Source of the DNA: Lysobacterales bacterium
GTDB lineage: Bacteria > Pseudomonadota > Gammaproteobacteria > Xanthomonadales > SZUA-36
Direction: 5' to 3'
NCBI GenBank assembly: GCA_029859645.1
Contig: JAOUCS010000017.1
Coordinates: forward strand, 1-42,968
DNA: 42,968 bases
The notes below the pieces were generated by a model. It did not search any database, was not told where the DNA came from, and saw nothing but the letters and a program-made list of their open reading frames with translations. This document shows positions 23,482-31,662 of this stretch, in pieces. How positions within the stretch are numbered: the stretch's first letter is position 1; every line of letters begins with the position of its first letter. The translations under genes were made by a program, and so were the position numbers.

Positions 23482-25584
23482 CTATAGTTTGACGCCGAAT
23501 TCTGCCAGCGTGGCCGGCAGGCGTTCCCGCAACTCGGCGCGGCGTTCTTCAAAGTGCTCCAGGATATCCAGGTAGTCCGGTTCGCCGGCGAAGCGTTGCA
23601 GGCAAAACATATCCCGAAGTGCCGGATCCCAGGGTAGCCGAGCGGTTTCTTTCATCCGGACCAGGAGTTGCAGAGCCTCTTCATCGCGGTCCAGTATGGC
23701 CAGAACGCATCCTTTGTACAGGGCTATCCAGTAGATGTCGCCCCACCAGGGGCCGTTATAAGACCACTGGGCAAGTGAATAGGCAAGCTCGTTTGTTTCA
23801 CTTTCACCCAATCCTGCGAGGGCGTTAGTCAATGTGAACAAACCCTCGATGTCAGCGACAGAACGTGCCTGGTCATTGAGTACCGAGTCCGGCAGACCGG
23901 TCGAGCTCAAAATGTGGATGGCTGATTCAAACTGCCCGGTGGCCTGGTACGCGAAAGCCAGCAGGTAGCGCACATCGATGTCCTCCGGTACTTCGATCAT
24001 CTGGAATTCGGCAACGTCAATCAGGTCGGTGTAGCGGCGCATCCGGAACAGCAAGCCAATGCCGGGTTCGGTTTCCAGGCTCAATGCAGTCTCAAAATCA
24101 CCGATGGATGCATACAATTCAGCCAGTTTTTCCACGTGATCGGGATTGCCGGGCTCAAGATTACGGGCACGAATGGTCCAGGCGATCGCCTGGTCCACTT
24201 CACCGATCAGCTCTTTCAGCCAGCCAATCGCCCGGTAGGATTCAGCATCATTAAACAACTCCTGAATCCTTTCAATGACGGGAGGAACTTCTTCTGCCCG
24301 CCCGAATTTTCCCAGGAAATCACCCAGCGCGGCATAGCGTGCCAGGGATAACGGGTCAAATTCCAGGGCGCGTCGATAGAGTTGGGCCAGGTCGCCGACC
24401 TCTGCCTCAAGCTGTTCGTAGCCCAACTGCAGAAGATTGGCAAAGTTGGTCAGCGCATCAGGGTTGTTGGGATTGAGTTTAACGGCGCGCTCGAATGCGG
24501 TGCGGGCATCCGGCAAGCCACGAGCCCAGTAGAATTCCCCCAGGGTGTTTTGCACCTCTGACAGGTTCGGATCCAGCGACAGCGCTTTGAAGATCGGGGC
24601 TTCGGCAGCCTCGATATCACCCAGGTAAAGCAGGGCGCCGGCCAGGCGACTGTGGGTCAGGGCCGATTCGGGATCGGCTTCGGTGGCCTCCCGGTACAGC
24701 CGAACGGCTTCCAGCAGTGTCTTCTCATCCCTCACTTGCCGATCGCGGACTTTCTGATCGTAGTGGCGCGCCAGCAGCATCAGTTCGTTGGCCGTGGCAT
24801 CGAGCGTTGCAGGATCGGCAATTTCCAGCTCAGAATCAGGCAATACTAATGAAGCCACCTTCTCGACAATCGCCTGTTGCACACTGATTAATTCATTCGG
24901 TCCCCGCTCGTACACTTCGGACCAGATTGCAAGGCCGCTGCTGCCTTCGATCAGCTGTACCGAAACGCGCAATTTGTTGCCCTGGCGGCGAAGGCTGCCC
25001 TCGACCAGGTTGGCCACACCCAGTTTTGTGGATATTGTTAATGCGTCCAACCGCTGGTCGCGAGCCGAGATAGAGGACGAACGTGCCGCGATTCGCAAGC
25101 CTGAAACCCGTCCGAGCTGATCGCGCAATTCGTCACTCAGGCCGTCACCCAAATAGGCGTCATCGAGGGCCAGCCCGGCGCTGTCAAAAGGCAGTACTGC
25201 AATACTATTGGGAGCCAGGGAGATGACCCCGGGGTTCGTGCCCTGGGATTGAAGAGCCGGTTTGATCAAGAAAAATAACCCGGCGGTTCCTGCCACCAGT
25301 AATACCATCGAGGCCGCGATGCTGGCTTTGCCGCGCTTGCTGGCAATGGTGGTGCGTTGCAGCCCTTCGGAGGTCAGATCGAATGTCCAGGCGAGGAACA
25401 TCGCCACCGGAAAGCCCACCACGAAGCCGATCACGGACAGGGTCGCAACCCACTGTGGCAGGAACAACTGCTCGACCACGGTGACAGCCACTTCGGTGAC
25501 TCCCCAGGCTACCGCGCCGTATATAGCGGCAGTCTGGACCACCTTACGCCTCCGAAGTTCTGCAAAGATCGACTTTGCCGACAT
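23482..25584 (-). CDS. TolB-like/TPR membrane protein, tandem copy A
   Basis: 700 aa. The N-terminus is basic (MSAKSIFAELRRRKVVQ), then two helices (about 19-38 and 45-66; AIYGAVAWGVTEVAVTVVEQ and VIGFVVGFPVAMFLAWTFDL) and a third near 89-109 (AASMVLLVAGTAGLFFLI). A TolB-like domain begins at SIAVLPFDSAGLALDDAYLGDGLSDEL (about 127) and runs to about 245. About ten TPR-type helical pairs follow, for example EADPESALTHSRLAGALLYL and KLNPNNPDALTNFANLLQL. No enzyme domain or catalytic residues are visible. Copy B, immediately upstream (25662-27740), shares this architecture and most of the cap, so the pair arose by tandem duplication. A scaffold or sensor role is inferred. Confidence 0.87.
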   Translation of the reverse strand: MSAKSIFAELRRRKVVQTAAIYGAVAWGVTEVAVTVVEQLFLPQWVATLSVIGFVVGFPVAMFLAWTFDLTSEGLQRTTIASKRGKASIAASMVLLVAGTAGLFFLIKPALQSQGTNPGVISLAPNSIAVLPFDSAGLALDDAYLGDGLSDELRDQLGRVSGLRIAARSSSISARDQRLDALTISTKLGVANLVEGSLRRQGNKLRVSVQLIEGSSGLAIWSEVYERGPNELISVQQAIVEKVASLVLPDSELEIADPATLDATANELMLLARHYDQKVRDRQVRDEKTLLEAVRLYREATEADPESALTHSRLAGALLYLGDIEAAEAPIFKALSLDPNLSEVQNTLGEFYWARGLPDARTAFERAVKLNPNNPDALTNFANLLQLGYEQLEAEVGDLAQLYRRALEFDPLSLARYAALGDFLGKFGRAEEVPPVIERIQELFNDAESYRAIGWLKELIGEVDQAIAWTIRARNLEPGNPDHVEKLAELYASIGDFETALSLETEPGIGLLFRMRRYTDLIDVAEFQMIEVPEDIDVRYLLAFAYQATGQFESAIHILSSTGLPDSVLNDQARSVADIEGLFTLTNALAGLGESETNELAYSLAQWSYNGPWWGDIYWIALYKGCVLAILDRDEEALQLLVRMKETARLPWDPALRDMFCLQRFAGEPDYLDILEHFEERRAELRERLPATLAEFGVKL

Positions 25585-25661
25585 GGTCAGGCCTGGAGTA
25601 ATTGCTTGAGCATTATTAACAGCATAGTCGAACGTGACTTCCTGTTCTGCACGCGGTCAGG

Positions 25662-27740
25662 TCAAAGCGAGACGTTGAACTCGGCGAGCGTGGTGGGCAG
25701 GCGTTCGCGCAATGCTTTTCGCCGCGCCTCCACCAGCCCCAGGATTTCCTGGTAGCGGGGCTCTTCGGCGAAGGACTCAAGGCAGGGCGAGTCCATAAGA
25801 ACAGGACGGACAGGCAGCCGGACGCTGCCTCGCACATGAGTCAATCGATCCAGGGCCGCGGCATGATTTCCCGCCACAGCCATTGCACAGGCCATATTCA
25901 CGCTCTGCCACCAGTCTTTGTTGACTGGATGAGACTTGGTGATCCAGAAGCGGGCTAATCCCTGCGCCACTTCTGTTTCACCGGCGCCATATGCTGCGTT
26001 CATCAGCGTCGAGAACCCCTCCATGTCGGTACTGGCGCGTACTTCCAGGAGCACGGAATCCGGTAGCCCGGTCGATTTAAGTATGCGCAAGGCGGCTTCG
26101 AACTGGCCGGTCGCGTTGTAACCGAATGCCAGCAGGTAGCGCAGTACGACGTCGTGAGGCTCGTCGATCATTAGCAGCTCGGCCGTGTCGATCAATTCCT
26201 GGTATCGCCTCATCCTGTATAGCAATCCGACACCAGGCTCCGGTTCGAGCTCCAGACCGGTTTCGAAATCCCCAATGATGACGTAAAGCTCAGCCAGTCT
26301 TTGGTTATGATCACCATTGTTGGGCTCTGCGTCGCGCGCCATTATCGTCCAGGCGATCGCCCGGTCGACCTCGCCAGCCATTTCGTGGAGCAAACCGATC
26401 AACCGCCAGGCTGCCGGGCCATCGAACAAGGCCTCCACCTGCCGGGCAACGTCCAATGTCTTTTCCGGTGTCCGTTCGATACCCAGGTAACTGCCCAATG
26501 CGCCGTATCGGGACAGGGACAGGCGGTCTACTTCAATCGCCCGTCGTAGCAGTTCTTCCGGACCCTCGGTCTCGCCCTGCATCCAGGCCCAGTTGGCGTA
26601 AGACTGCAAGGCGTCCGGGTTGTTCGGGTTCAGTTCGACCGCCTTCCTGAACGGCTCGCCCGCTCCGGGGATGCCGCGGACCCAGTAGTAAAGGCCCAGC
26701 GTGTACTGCACGTCGGACAACTCCGAATTCAGCGACAGCGCCCGGAAAATTGGTGTTTCGGCAGCTTCCAGTTCGCCACTGTACAGCAGGGCGCCCGCCA
26801 GGCGGCTATGGGCCAGCGCCGAATCCGGGTCCGCTTCCGTCGCTTCACGGTACAGCCTGATGGCTTCCTGCAGAATTGCATAATCCACTTCCGGTTTATC
26901 CCGCACGATGCTTTCGTAGTGCCTTGCCAGCAACATCAGTTCGTTGGCGGTGACATTTTGTGTGGCCGGTTGGGCGACGAAATCTTTAGCTCCGGGTAAT
27001 ACCTCCCGGACGATTCGCTCAGTGATGGTTTGTTGTAGCGTCAGCAATTCTCCCGGGCCGCGATCGAAGGTCTCCGACCAGAGTGAAAGTCCGGTTCGGC
27101 CTTCAATCAGTTGAACCGACACGCGCAGCTTGTTTCCACGTTGGCTCAGGCGTCCCTCGACCAGCATCGCCACGCCAAGTTGCTCCCCCATAGACCTGGC
27201 GTCATCCGACCGTTTCAGGACAGCGATCGACGACGATCTTGCGGCGACGCGCAGTCCTGAAATACGCCCCAGCTGGTCCCGTAGTTCATCGCTAAGGCCG
27301 CCGCCCAGGTAAGCATCCGTGGATTCCAGCAAGGCGCTGTCGAACGGCAGGACAGCAACGCTGTTCGGAACGATCGAAATGGATTCCGGACCTGTCTCCT
27401 GGGATTGCAGTACTGGCCTGATCAGGAAAAACAGCCCGGCCGTGCCGGCAATCAGCAGCACCAGTGACGCTGCGATGCTGGCCTTTCCGCGGCCACTGGA
27501 CACCGTGGTGCGCTGTATTCCCTGGGTGGTCAGGTCAAATGTCCAGGCGAGGAACATCGCGACTGGAAACCCAACTACAAAACCGATCACGGCCAGTGTG
27601 GCTACCCACTGGGGCAGGAACAGCTGCTCGACAACGGTGACGGTTACCTCGGTGACACCCCATGCCACGGCGCCATAGATGGCGGCGGTCTGGAAAACCT
27701 TGCGCTTGCGCAACTCGCTGAAAAACGACTTATCCGGCAT
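25662..27740 (-). CDS. TolB-like/TPR membrane protein, tandem copy B
   Basis: 692 aa. The architecture is the same as copy A: basic start MPDKSFFSELRKRKVFQ, three hydrophobic helices, TolB-like domain from SVAVLPFDSALLESTDAYLGG, then TPR-type repeats (EADPDSALAHSRLAGALLYS, ELNPNNPDALQSYANWAW). The first 75 residues are nearly identical to copy A, while the repeat region has diverged more. The 77-bp spacer between the copies has no promoter I can recognise, and the genes point the same way, so they may be one transcript. Functional specialisation of the repeat regions is likely but unproven. Confidence 0.87.
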   Translation of the reverse strand: MPDKSFFSELRKRKVFQTAAIYGAVAWGVTEVTVTVVEQLFLPQWVATLAVIGFVVGFPVAMFLAWTFDLTTQGIQRTTVSSGRGKASIAASLVLLIAGTAGLFFLIRPVLQSQETGPESISIVPNSVAVLPFDSALLESTDAYLGGGLSDELRDQLGRISGLRVAARSSSIAVLKRSDDARSMGEQLGVAMLVEGRLSQRGNKLRVSVQLIEGRTGLSLWSETFDRGPGELLTLQQTITERIVREVLPGAKDFVAQPATQNVTANELMLLARHYESIVRDKPEVDYAILQEAIRLYREATEADPDSALAHSRLAGALLYSGELEAAETPIFRALSLNSELSDVQYTLGLYYWVRGIPGAGEPFRKAVELNPNNPDALQSYANWAWMQGETEGPEELLRRAIEVDRLSLSRYGALGSYLGIERTPEKTLDVARQVEALFDGPAAWRLIGLLHEMAGEVDRAIAWTIMARDAEPNNGDHNQRLAELYVIIGDFETGLELEPEPGVGLLYRMRRYQELIDTAELLMIDEPHDVVLRYLLAFGYNATGQFEAALRILKSTGLPDSVLLEVRASTDMEGFSTLMNAAYGAGETEVAQGLARFWITKSHPVNKDWWQSVNMACAMAVAGNHAAALDRLTHVRGSVRLPVRPVLMDSPCLESFAEEPRYQEILGLVEARRKALRERLPTTLAEFNVSL

Positions 27741-27839
27741 GGGTTAACGATGTAGGCTTGTTGAAGGGCATTATGCAAAGGATAGACCAAACCACGGCAA
27801 TCAACACAGGCGCCAGGCGGGTTCGTATACACTGAACAG

Positions 27840-28733
27840 ATGGCAAACAGACAGAGCAGACATTTTTTGCTAGCAGTTATCTTCGGCCTTGCAAGTATAG
27901 CCAGCGACCGGGCGACCGCGGGAAAAACAGATATTGAATGGTTAACCGGTCATTGGTGCGCCGGTGAGGGCAATCAGATCGTCGAGGAATACTGGTTGCC
28001 TCCGCATGAAGGTGTTGCCATCGGCATGGGCCGAACCAGATCAGCAGAAGCGACCGAGGGCTTTGAATACTTCCGTGTGGTTGATATTGACGGCATACAG
28101 AGTTACGTAGCGCAACCGGGTGGACGACCCCCTACTGTCTTCAAACGTACATCCGGTGGGAAAAGTTGGGTTCGTTTTGAGAATCCTGACCATGATTTCC
28201 CACAAGGAATTGAGTATCGACGTGAAGGTGCTGGCTTGCATGCCATTGTTTCCGGAGCGGGTGATGATGGTGCTGAAAGGGTGATTCGATTTGACTACAG
28301 CCCCTGTGATTCACTCGCTCCGGTAAACGCCGATGCAGAGGTCGCCACCATCAAGGCTATCCGGGAAGAATCAAACCTGGCGATCGCCCGGCATGATGTG
28401 GAAGCCGTGGTTTCTTCGCTGGATGAGGACTACGTGATCACCATAAGCACTGGCGATATTCTGTATGGGCGCGAGCCGCAGGCTGCAAGTTGGGCTGACC
28501 ATTTTGCCGAGTTTCGGGACGTGGTTTATGTGCGAACGCCAACGGACGTGACGATCAGCGACGCTTATCCCCTGGCGATCGAAAATGGAACCTGGAAAGG
28601 CTCCCGCACGACCCCGAATGGCCCGTTGAATAACAGCGGCAGTTACACCGCCAGCTGGCGGAAGGTGGATGGTACCTGGAAAATCCGCTCAGAATTGTTT
28701 GTCGGTCTCGCCTGTGAGGGCCCGGACTGCTGA
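27840..28733 (+). CDS. Exported fusion of DUF6265 and SnoaL-like (NTF2-fold) domains
   Basis: 297 aa. A signal peptide (RHFLLAVIFGLASIASDRATAG) leads to a DUF6265-type domain: WLTGHWCAGEGNQIVEEYWLPP, MGRTRS, the FEYFRVVDIDGIQSYVAQP strand set and FENPDHDFPQGIEYRR (about residues 35-155). A SnoaL/DUF4440-like NTF2-fold domain follows from about 170: IKAIREESNLAIARHDVEAVVSSLDEDYVITIS, LYGREP, GTWKGSRTTPNGPLNNSGSYTASWRKVDGTWKI. Each is a small ligand-binding or enzyme fold of unknown substrate; the fusion is the notable part. ATG 27840 has no Shine-Dalgarno sequence; TATACA lies 9 nt upstream, so the message could be leaderless. The start is otherwise unsure. Confidence 0.78.
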   Translation: MANRQSRHFLLAVIFGLASIASDRATAGKTDIEWLTGHWCAGEGNQIVEEYWLPPHEGVAIGMGRTRSAEATEGFEYFRVVDIDGIQSYVAQPGGRPPTVFKRTSGGKSWVRFENPDHDFPQGIEYRREGAGLHAIVSGAGDDGAERVIRFDYSPCDSLAPVNADAEVATIKAIREESNLAIARHDVEAVVSSLDEDYVITISTGDILYGREPQAASWADHFAEFRDVVYVRTPTDVTISDAYPLAIENGTWKGSRTTPNGPLNNSGSYTASWRKVDGTWKIRSELFVGLACEGPDC

Positions 28734-28833
28734 GCCTCGGCTCATCGCGACGAAAGGCAGCATGGCCACCGAGCCGGATTGGGTTACGTCCTGCGCCTGC
28801 GCGGAAAACATTTCGGCGTTACAAATTTTCGAT

Positions 28834-30033
28834 TCAATAATCCGGAGGAGGCGTGGCCCTGGCTCGGGGTGGTGACCAGAAGGGTTTGTCTTTTACCGTG
28901 CAACGGGCGACCTTCTGGTAGTGCCTCAACTCTTTTTCGTAATAGATTTCTGCCCAGATCTCACCTTGCAGGCAATCCGTGCGGATCATCGCCAGTGCGA
29001 TGTTCGCCTTGACGGCCGGTGACCACATAGCCGAAGTCACGTAACCGATTTCCTTCTTTTTGCAGTTCCTGTCGCCATACAGGTACGATCCTTCGGCCGG
29101 TTTATTGCCTTCGATATCCAGCCGGGTCAGCGTGTATTTGGGGCCACGCTTTTTTTCTTCCAGCAGTGCCCTGCGGCCATTGAAATGGGGTTTGCTGAAA
29201 TCCACCAGCCAGCCAAGGTTCAGTTCGAACGGGGTCTGATCGTGTTCGAAATGGACGGTTTTAAGCGCCTCATTGAACTCCATGTCCGGCATGATGAAGC
29301 CGGCCTCAAGTCGTGCCATGTTGGTGGCTGCTTCGCCGAACGGTTGAATGCCGTAATCTTCACCGGCCGAATACAGTTCATCCCAAAGCTCCAGCGCCAG
29401 TCCGGGACTGATCCACAGCTCATAACCCAGGTCGCCGGTGAAACCGGTGCGTGACACCATCAGCGTGTCGCCGTGGAAAGGAAAACGCAGGATATCGAAC
29501 GGTTTTGCCTGTTCGATACCTTCCAGCCCCATTTCTTTCAGGACTGCGCAGGATGTTGGGCCCTGGAATGAAAGTGCAGCTATGTCGTCCGTCACGTCGA
29601 AAACATTGACTTCATCAAAACCGTAGGTGCTCATCCTCAGCCAGGCAATGCAGGAACTGCCGCAGGTCAGCATGAATTCATCGCTGGCCAGTTTGAAAAT
29701 CGTGCCGTCATCGACCAGCCGGCCTTCGTCCGTGCACCATACGACGTAGGTGACCCGGTTGAGTTTCAGCTTGGTGATATCCCGGGTCACCATGCGGTTG
29801 AGCATGGCTTCGGCATCGCGTCCCTTGACCAGGTATTTCTGCATTGGGCAGATATCGTAGGTGGCGCATTGGTTGCGCACACAGAAGTATTCGTATTCTG
29901 CATCGTAGTAATACTCGGCGAACTTGTATCCGTTCCAGGCGGACCAGGCTTCACGGATGTTCAGAACGCTCGCCCGCGGATAGAACGGTGACAGCTTGAG
30001 GCGTTCGCCTGCGTAAGGGTCGTTTGTGCTCAT
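28834..30033 (-). CDS. GcvT-like aminomethyltransferase/demethylase family protein
   Basis: 399 aa. GcvT-type folate-binding fold: CATYDICPMQKYLVKGRDAEAML, then the conserved VTYVVWCTDEGRLVDDGTIF, FMLTCGSSCIAWLR, the substrate-side SRTGFTGDLGYELWI (about residues 195-209), ARLEAGFIMPDMEF and GRRALLEEKKRGPKYTLTRL. The family includes glycine-cleavage T-protein, sarcosine/dimethylglycine-linked domains, DMSP demethylase (DmdA) and aryl O-demethylase LigM, all moving a one-carbon unit to tetrahydrofolate. The length fits a stand-alone domain. The real methyl donor is unknown. It is the last gene of a four-gene operon, starting 3 nt after the stop of the second flavoprotein gene; this suggests the pathway ends with methyl transfer to folate. 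Confidence 0.88.
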   Translation of the reverse strand: MSTNDPYAGERLKLSPFYPRASVLNIREAWSAWNGYKFAEYYYDAEYEYFCVRNQCATYDICPMQKYLVKGRDAEAMLNRMVTRDITKLKLNRVTYVVWCTDEGRLVDDGTIFKLASDEFMLTCGSSCIAWLRMSTYGFDEVNVFDVTDDIAALSFQGPTSCAVLKEMGLEGIEQAKPFDILRFPFHGDTLMVSRTGFTGDLGYELWISPGLALELWDELYSAGEDYGIQPFGEAATNMARLEAGFIMPDMEFNEALKTVHFEHDQTPFELNLGWLVDFSKPHFNGRRALLEEKKRGPKYTLTRLDIEGNKPAEGSYLYGDRNCKKKEIGYVTSAMWSPAVKANIALAMIRTDCLQGEIWAEIYYEKELRHYQKVARCTVKDKPFWSPPRARATPPPDY

Positions 30034-30036
30034 CGC

Positions 30037-31662
30037 TTACTCATCGTAGAAATCGTCTTCCGGCACGGTGTTGGGCTTTTTCAGGTCCATCAGGATTTCC
30101 CTGGCTGCATTTGCGCCACAGGCGGATGAAACGCCACCACCGGGATGGGTGGAAGAGCCGCACATATACAGGTTTTTCACCGGCATCCGGTATTGTGCAT
30201 AGCCGGGGAACGGGCGGTTAAACAGTAGCTGGTCGATGGTCAGCTCACCCTGGAAGATGTTGCCTTCGGTCAGACCGACTTCCTGCTCCAGATCATGCGG
30301 GGTGCGGACCTCCATGTGCACGATCAGGTCTTTGAAACCCGGGCTGTAACGTTCGATCTTGTCGACCACTGCCTGGCCAAAAGCGTCGCGTTCTTCCGGG
30401 GTCCATGGGCCCTCCGCCAGGGTGGGCGGACAGTACTGCACGAAATTGGACATCCAGTGCTTGCCAGGAGGCGCCACGGTGGGATCCCAGGCGGATGGAA
30501 TCACCGATTCCACGAAGGGGTCCGGGGACCAGCGGCCGTGTTTCCAGGCATCGTAGGCGCGCTCCATGGTTTTCAGTGAGCCGGTGAATCCCTGGCCGCC
30601 CCGGTTGACGTAGCGGTTGTCCGGCACGCCGGTGAACTGCGGCATGCCGTCCAGCGCGATATTGACCTTGCCGGACGAGCCGCGGATTTTGAAGTTCTTC
30701 GCCTTTTCGTAGATGCCCGGCGGCAGGTCATTGCGGTCCATCACCCGGGTGAAGGTTCGTTTTGCGTCCAGATTTGAAACGACGATGCCGGCATTCAGTT
30801 CATCACCGTTCTCCAGCACAACGCCGCACGCCTCGCCGTCCTTGACCAGGATTTGCTGCACGCCCGAAGTCGTGCGGATTTCAGCACCATGTTCCCGGGC
30901 GGCGCTGGCCAGAGCTTCAGAAATGGCGCCCATGCCCCCACGGGCCAACCCCCATGCACCGATATTGCCATCGACATCGCCCATCACGTGGTGCAGCAGG
31001 ATGTAGGCGGAGCCGGGCGAGTAGACGCCTAAGGCTGTGCCGATGATCCCCGGACTGGCCATCGCCGCCTTGATCAGGTCGTTTTCGAAATAGTCTTCCA
31101 GGAAATCGGCCGCGCTGATGGTAAAAAATCGAACGTATTCGTACATTTCCCGTTCACCCAGCGACCACATCTGTTTACCCAGGAACAGTAACTCCCGGAT
31201 ATCCCGCGGACGCATCGAAGTCGGGTCAGGTGGAGTACGCAACAGGGTTTTGCGGATGAACTGAGCATAGCGGGCCAGGTCCGCCTGGAAGCGGTGCATG
31301 GAGTCGGCATCATGCGGTGAGTGTCGCTTCAGTTCGAGGTGCGCTGCTTCTTCGCTGGGATAGTCAATCAGCGTCTGGCCGTCGTCGCCAAAATTCACGG
31401 TGCCAAGATAAGGCACGAGGATCAGGCCATGCCGCGTCAGATCCAGGTCCCGGTGAATCGACTGGCGCATCATGCTGCAGACATACGAGCAGTTTGAATA
31501 CACCCAGCCTTCATGCAGTTCGAGTGATACGGCAGCACCACCAACGTGTGGATTTTTTTCCACGACTACCACGTCCAGCCCGGCCTTTGCCAGGTAGGCC
31601 GCCGTGGTCAGCCCGTTATGGCCGCCGCCGACGATGATCGCGTCATGCGTCTTTCCCGTCAT
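30037..31662 (-). CDS. PYROXD2/CrtI-like FAD-dependent oxidoreductase (second flavoprotein)
   Basis: 541 aa from ATG 31662, which overlaps the stop of the first flavoprotein by ATGA; an upstream in-frame GTG would add an unlikely Arg-rich extension. The FAD dinucleotide motif is AIIVGGGHNGLTTAAYLAKAG at residues about 8-26, ending with acidic residue E32 in VVVVEK. LELHEGWVYSNCSYV, RHSPHDADSMHRFQADLARY and the C-terminal MCGSSTHPGGGVSSACGANAA match the PYROXD2 branch of CrtI-like oxidases and desaturases. It would catalyse dehydrogenation or oxidation of a lipid-like substrate. Together with its paralogue and the GcvT-like protein it implies two oxidative steps plus methyl transfer. Confidence 0.87.
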   Translation of the reverse strand: MTGKTHDAIIVGGGHNGLTTAAYLAKAGLDVVVVEKNPHVGGAAVSLELHEGWVYSNCSYVCSMMRQSIHRDLDLTRHGLILVPYLGTVNFGDDGQTLIDYPSEEAAHLELKRHSPHDADSMHRFQADLARYAQFIRKTLLRTPPDPTSMRPRDIRELLFLGKQMWSLGEREMYEYVRFFTISAADFLEDYFENDLIKAAMASPGIIGTALGVYSPGSAYILLHHVMGDVDGNIGAWGLARGGMGAISEALASAAREHGAEIRTTSGVQQILVKDGEACGVVLENGDELNAGIVVSNLDAKRTFTRVMDRNDLPPGIYEKAKNFKIRGSSGKVNIALDGMPQFTGVPDNRYVNRGGQGFTGSLKTMERAYDAWKHGRWSPDPFVESVIPSAWDPTVAPPGKHWMSNFVQYCPPTLAEGPWTPEERDAFGQAVVDKIERYSPGFKDLIVHMEVRTPHDLEQEVGLTEGNIFQGELTIDQLLFNRPFPGYAQYRMPVKNLYMCGSSTHPGGGVSSACGANAAREILMDLKKPNTVPEDDFYDE

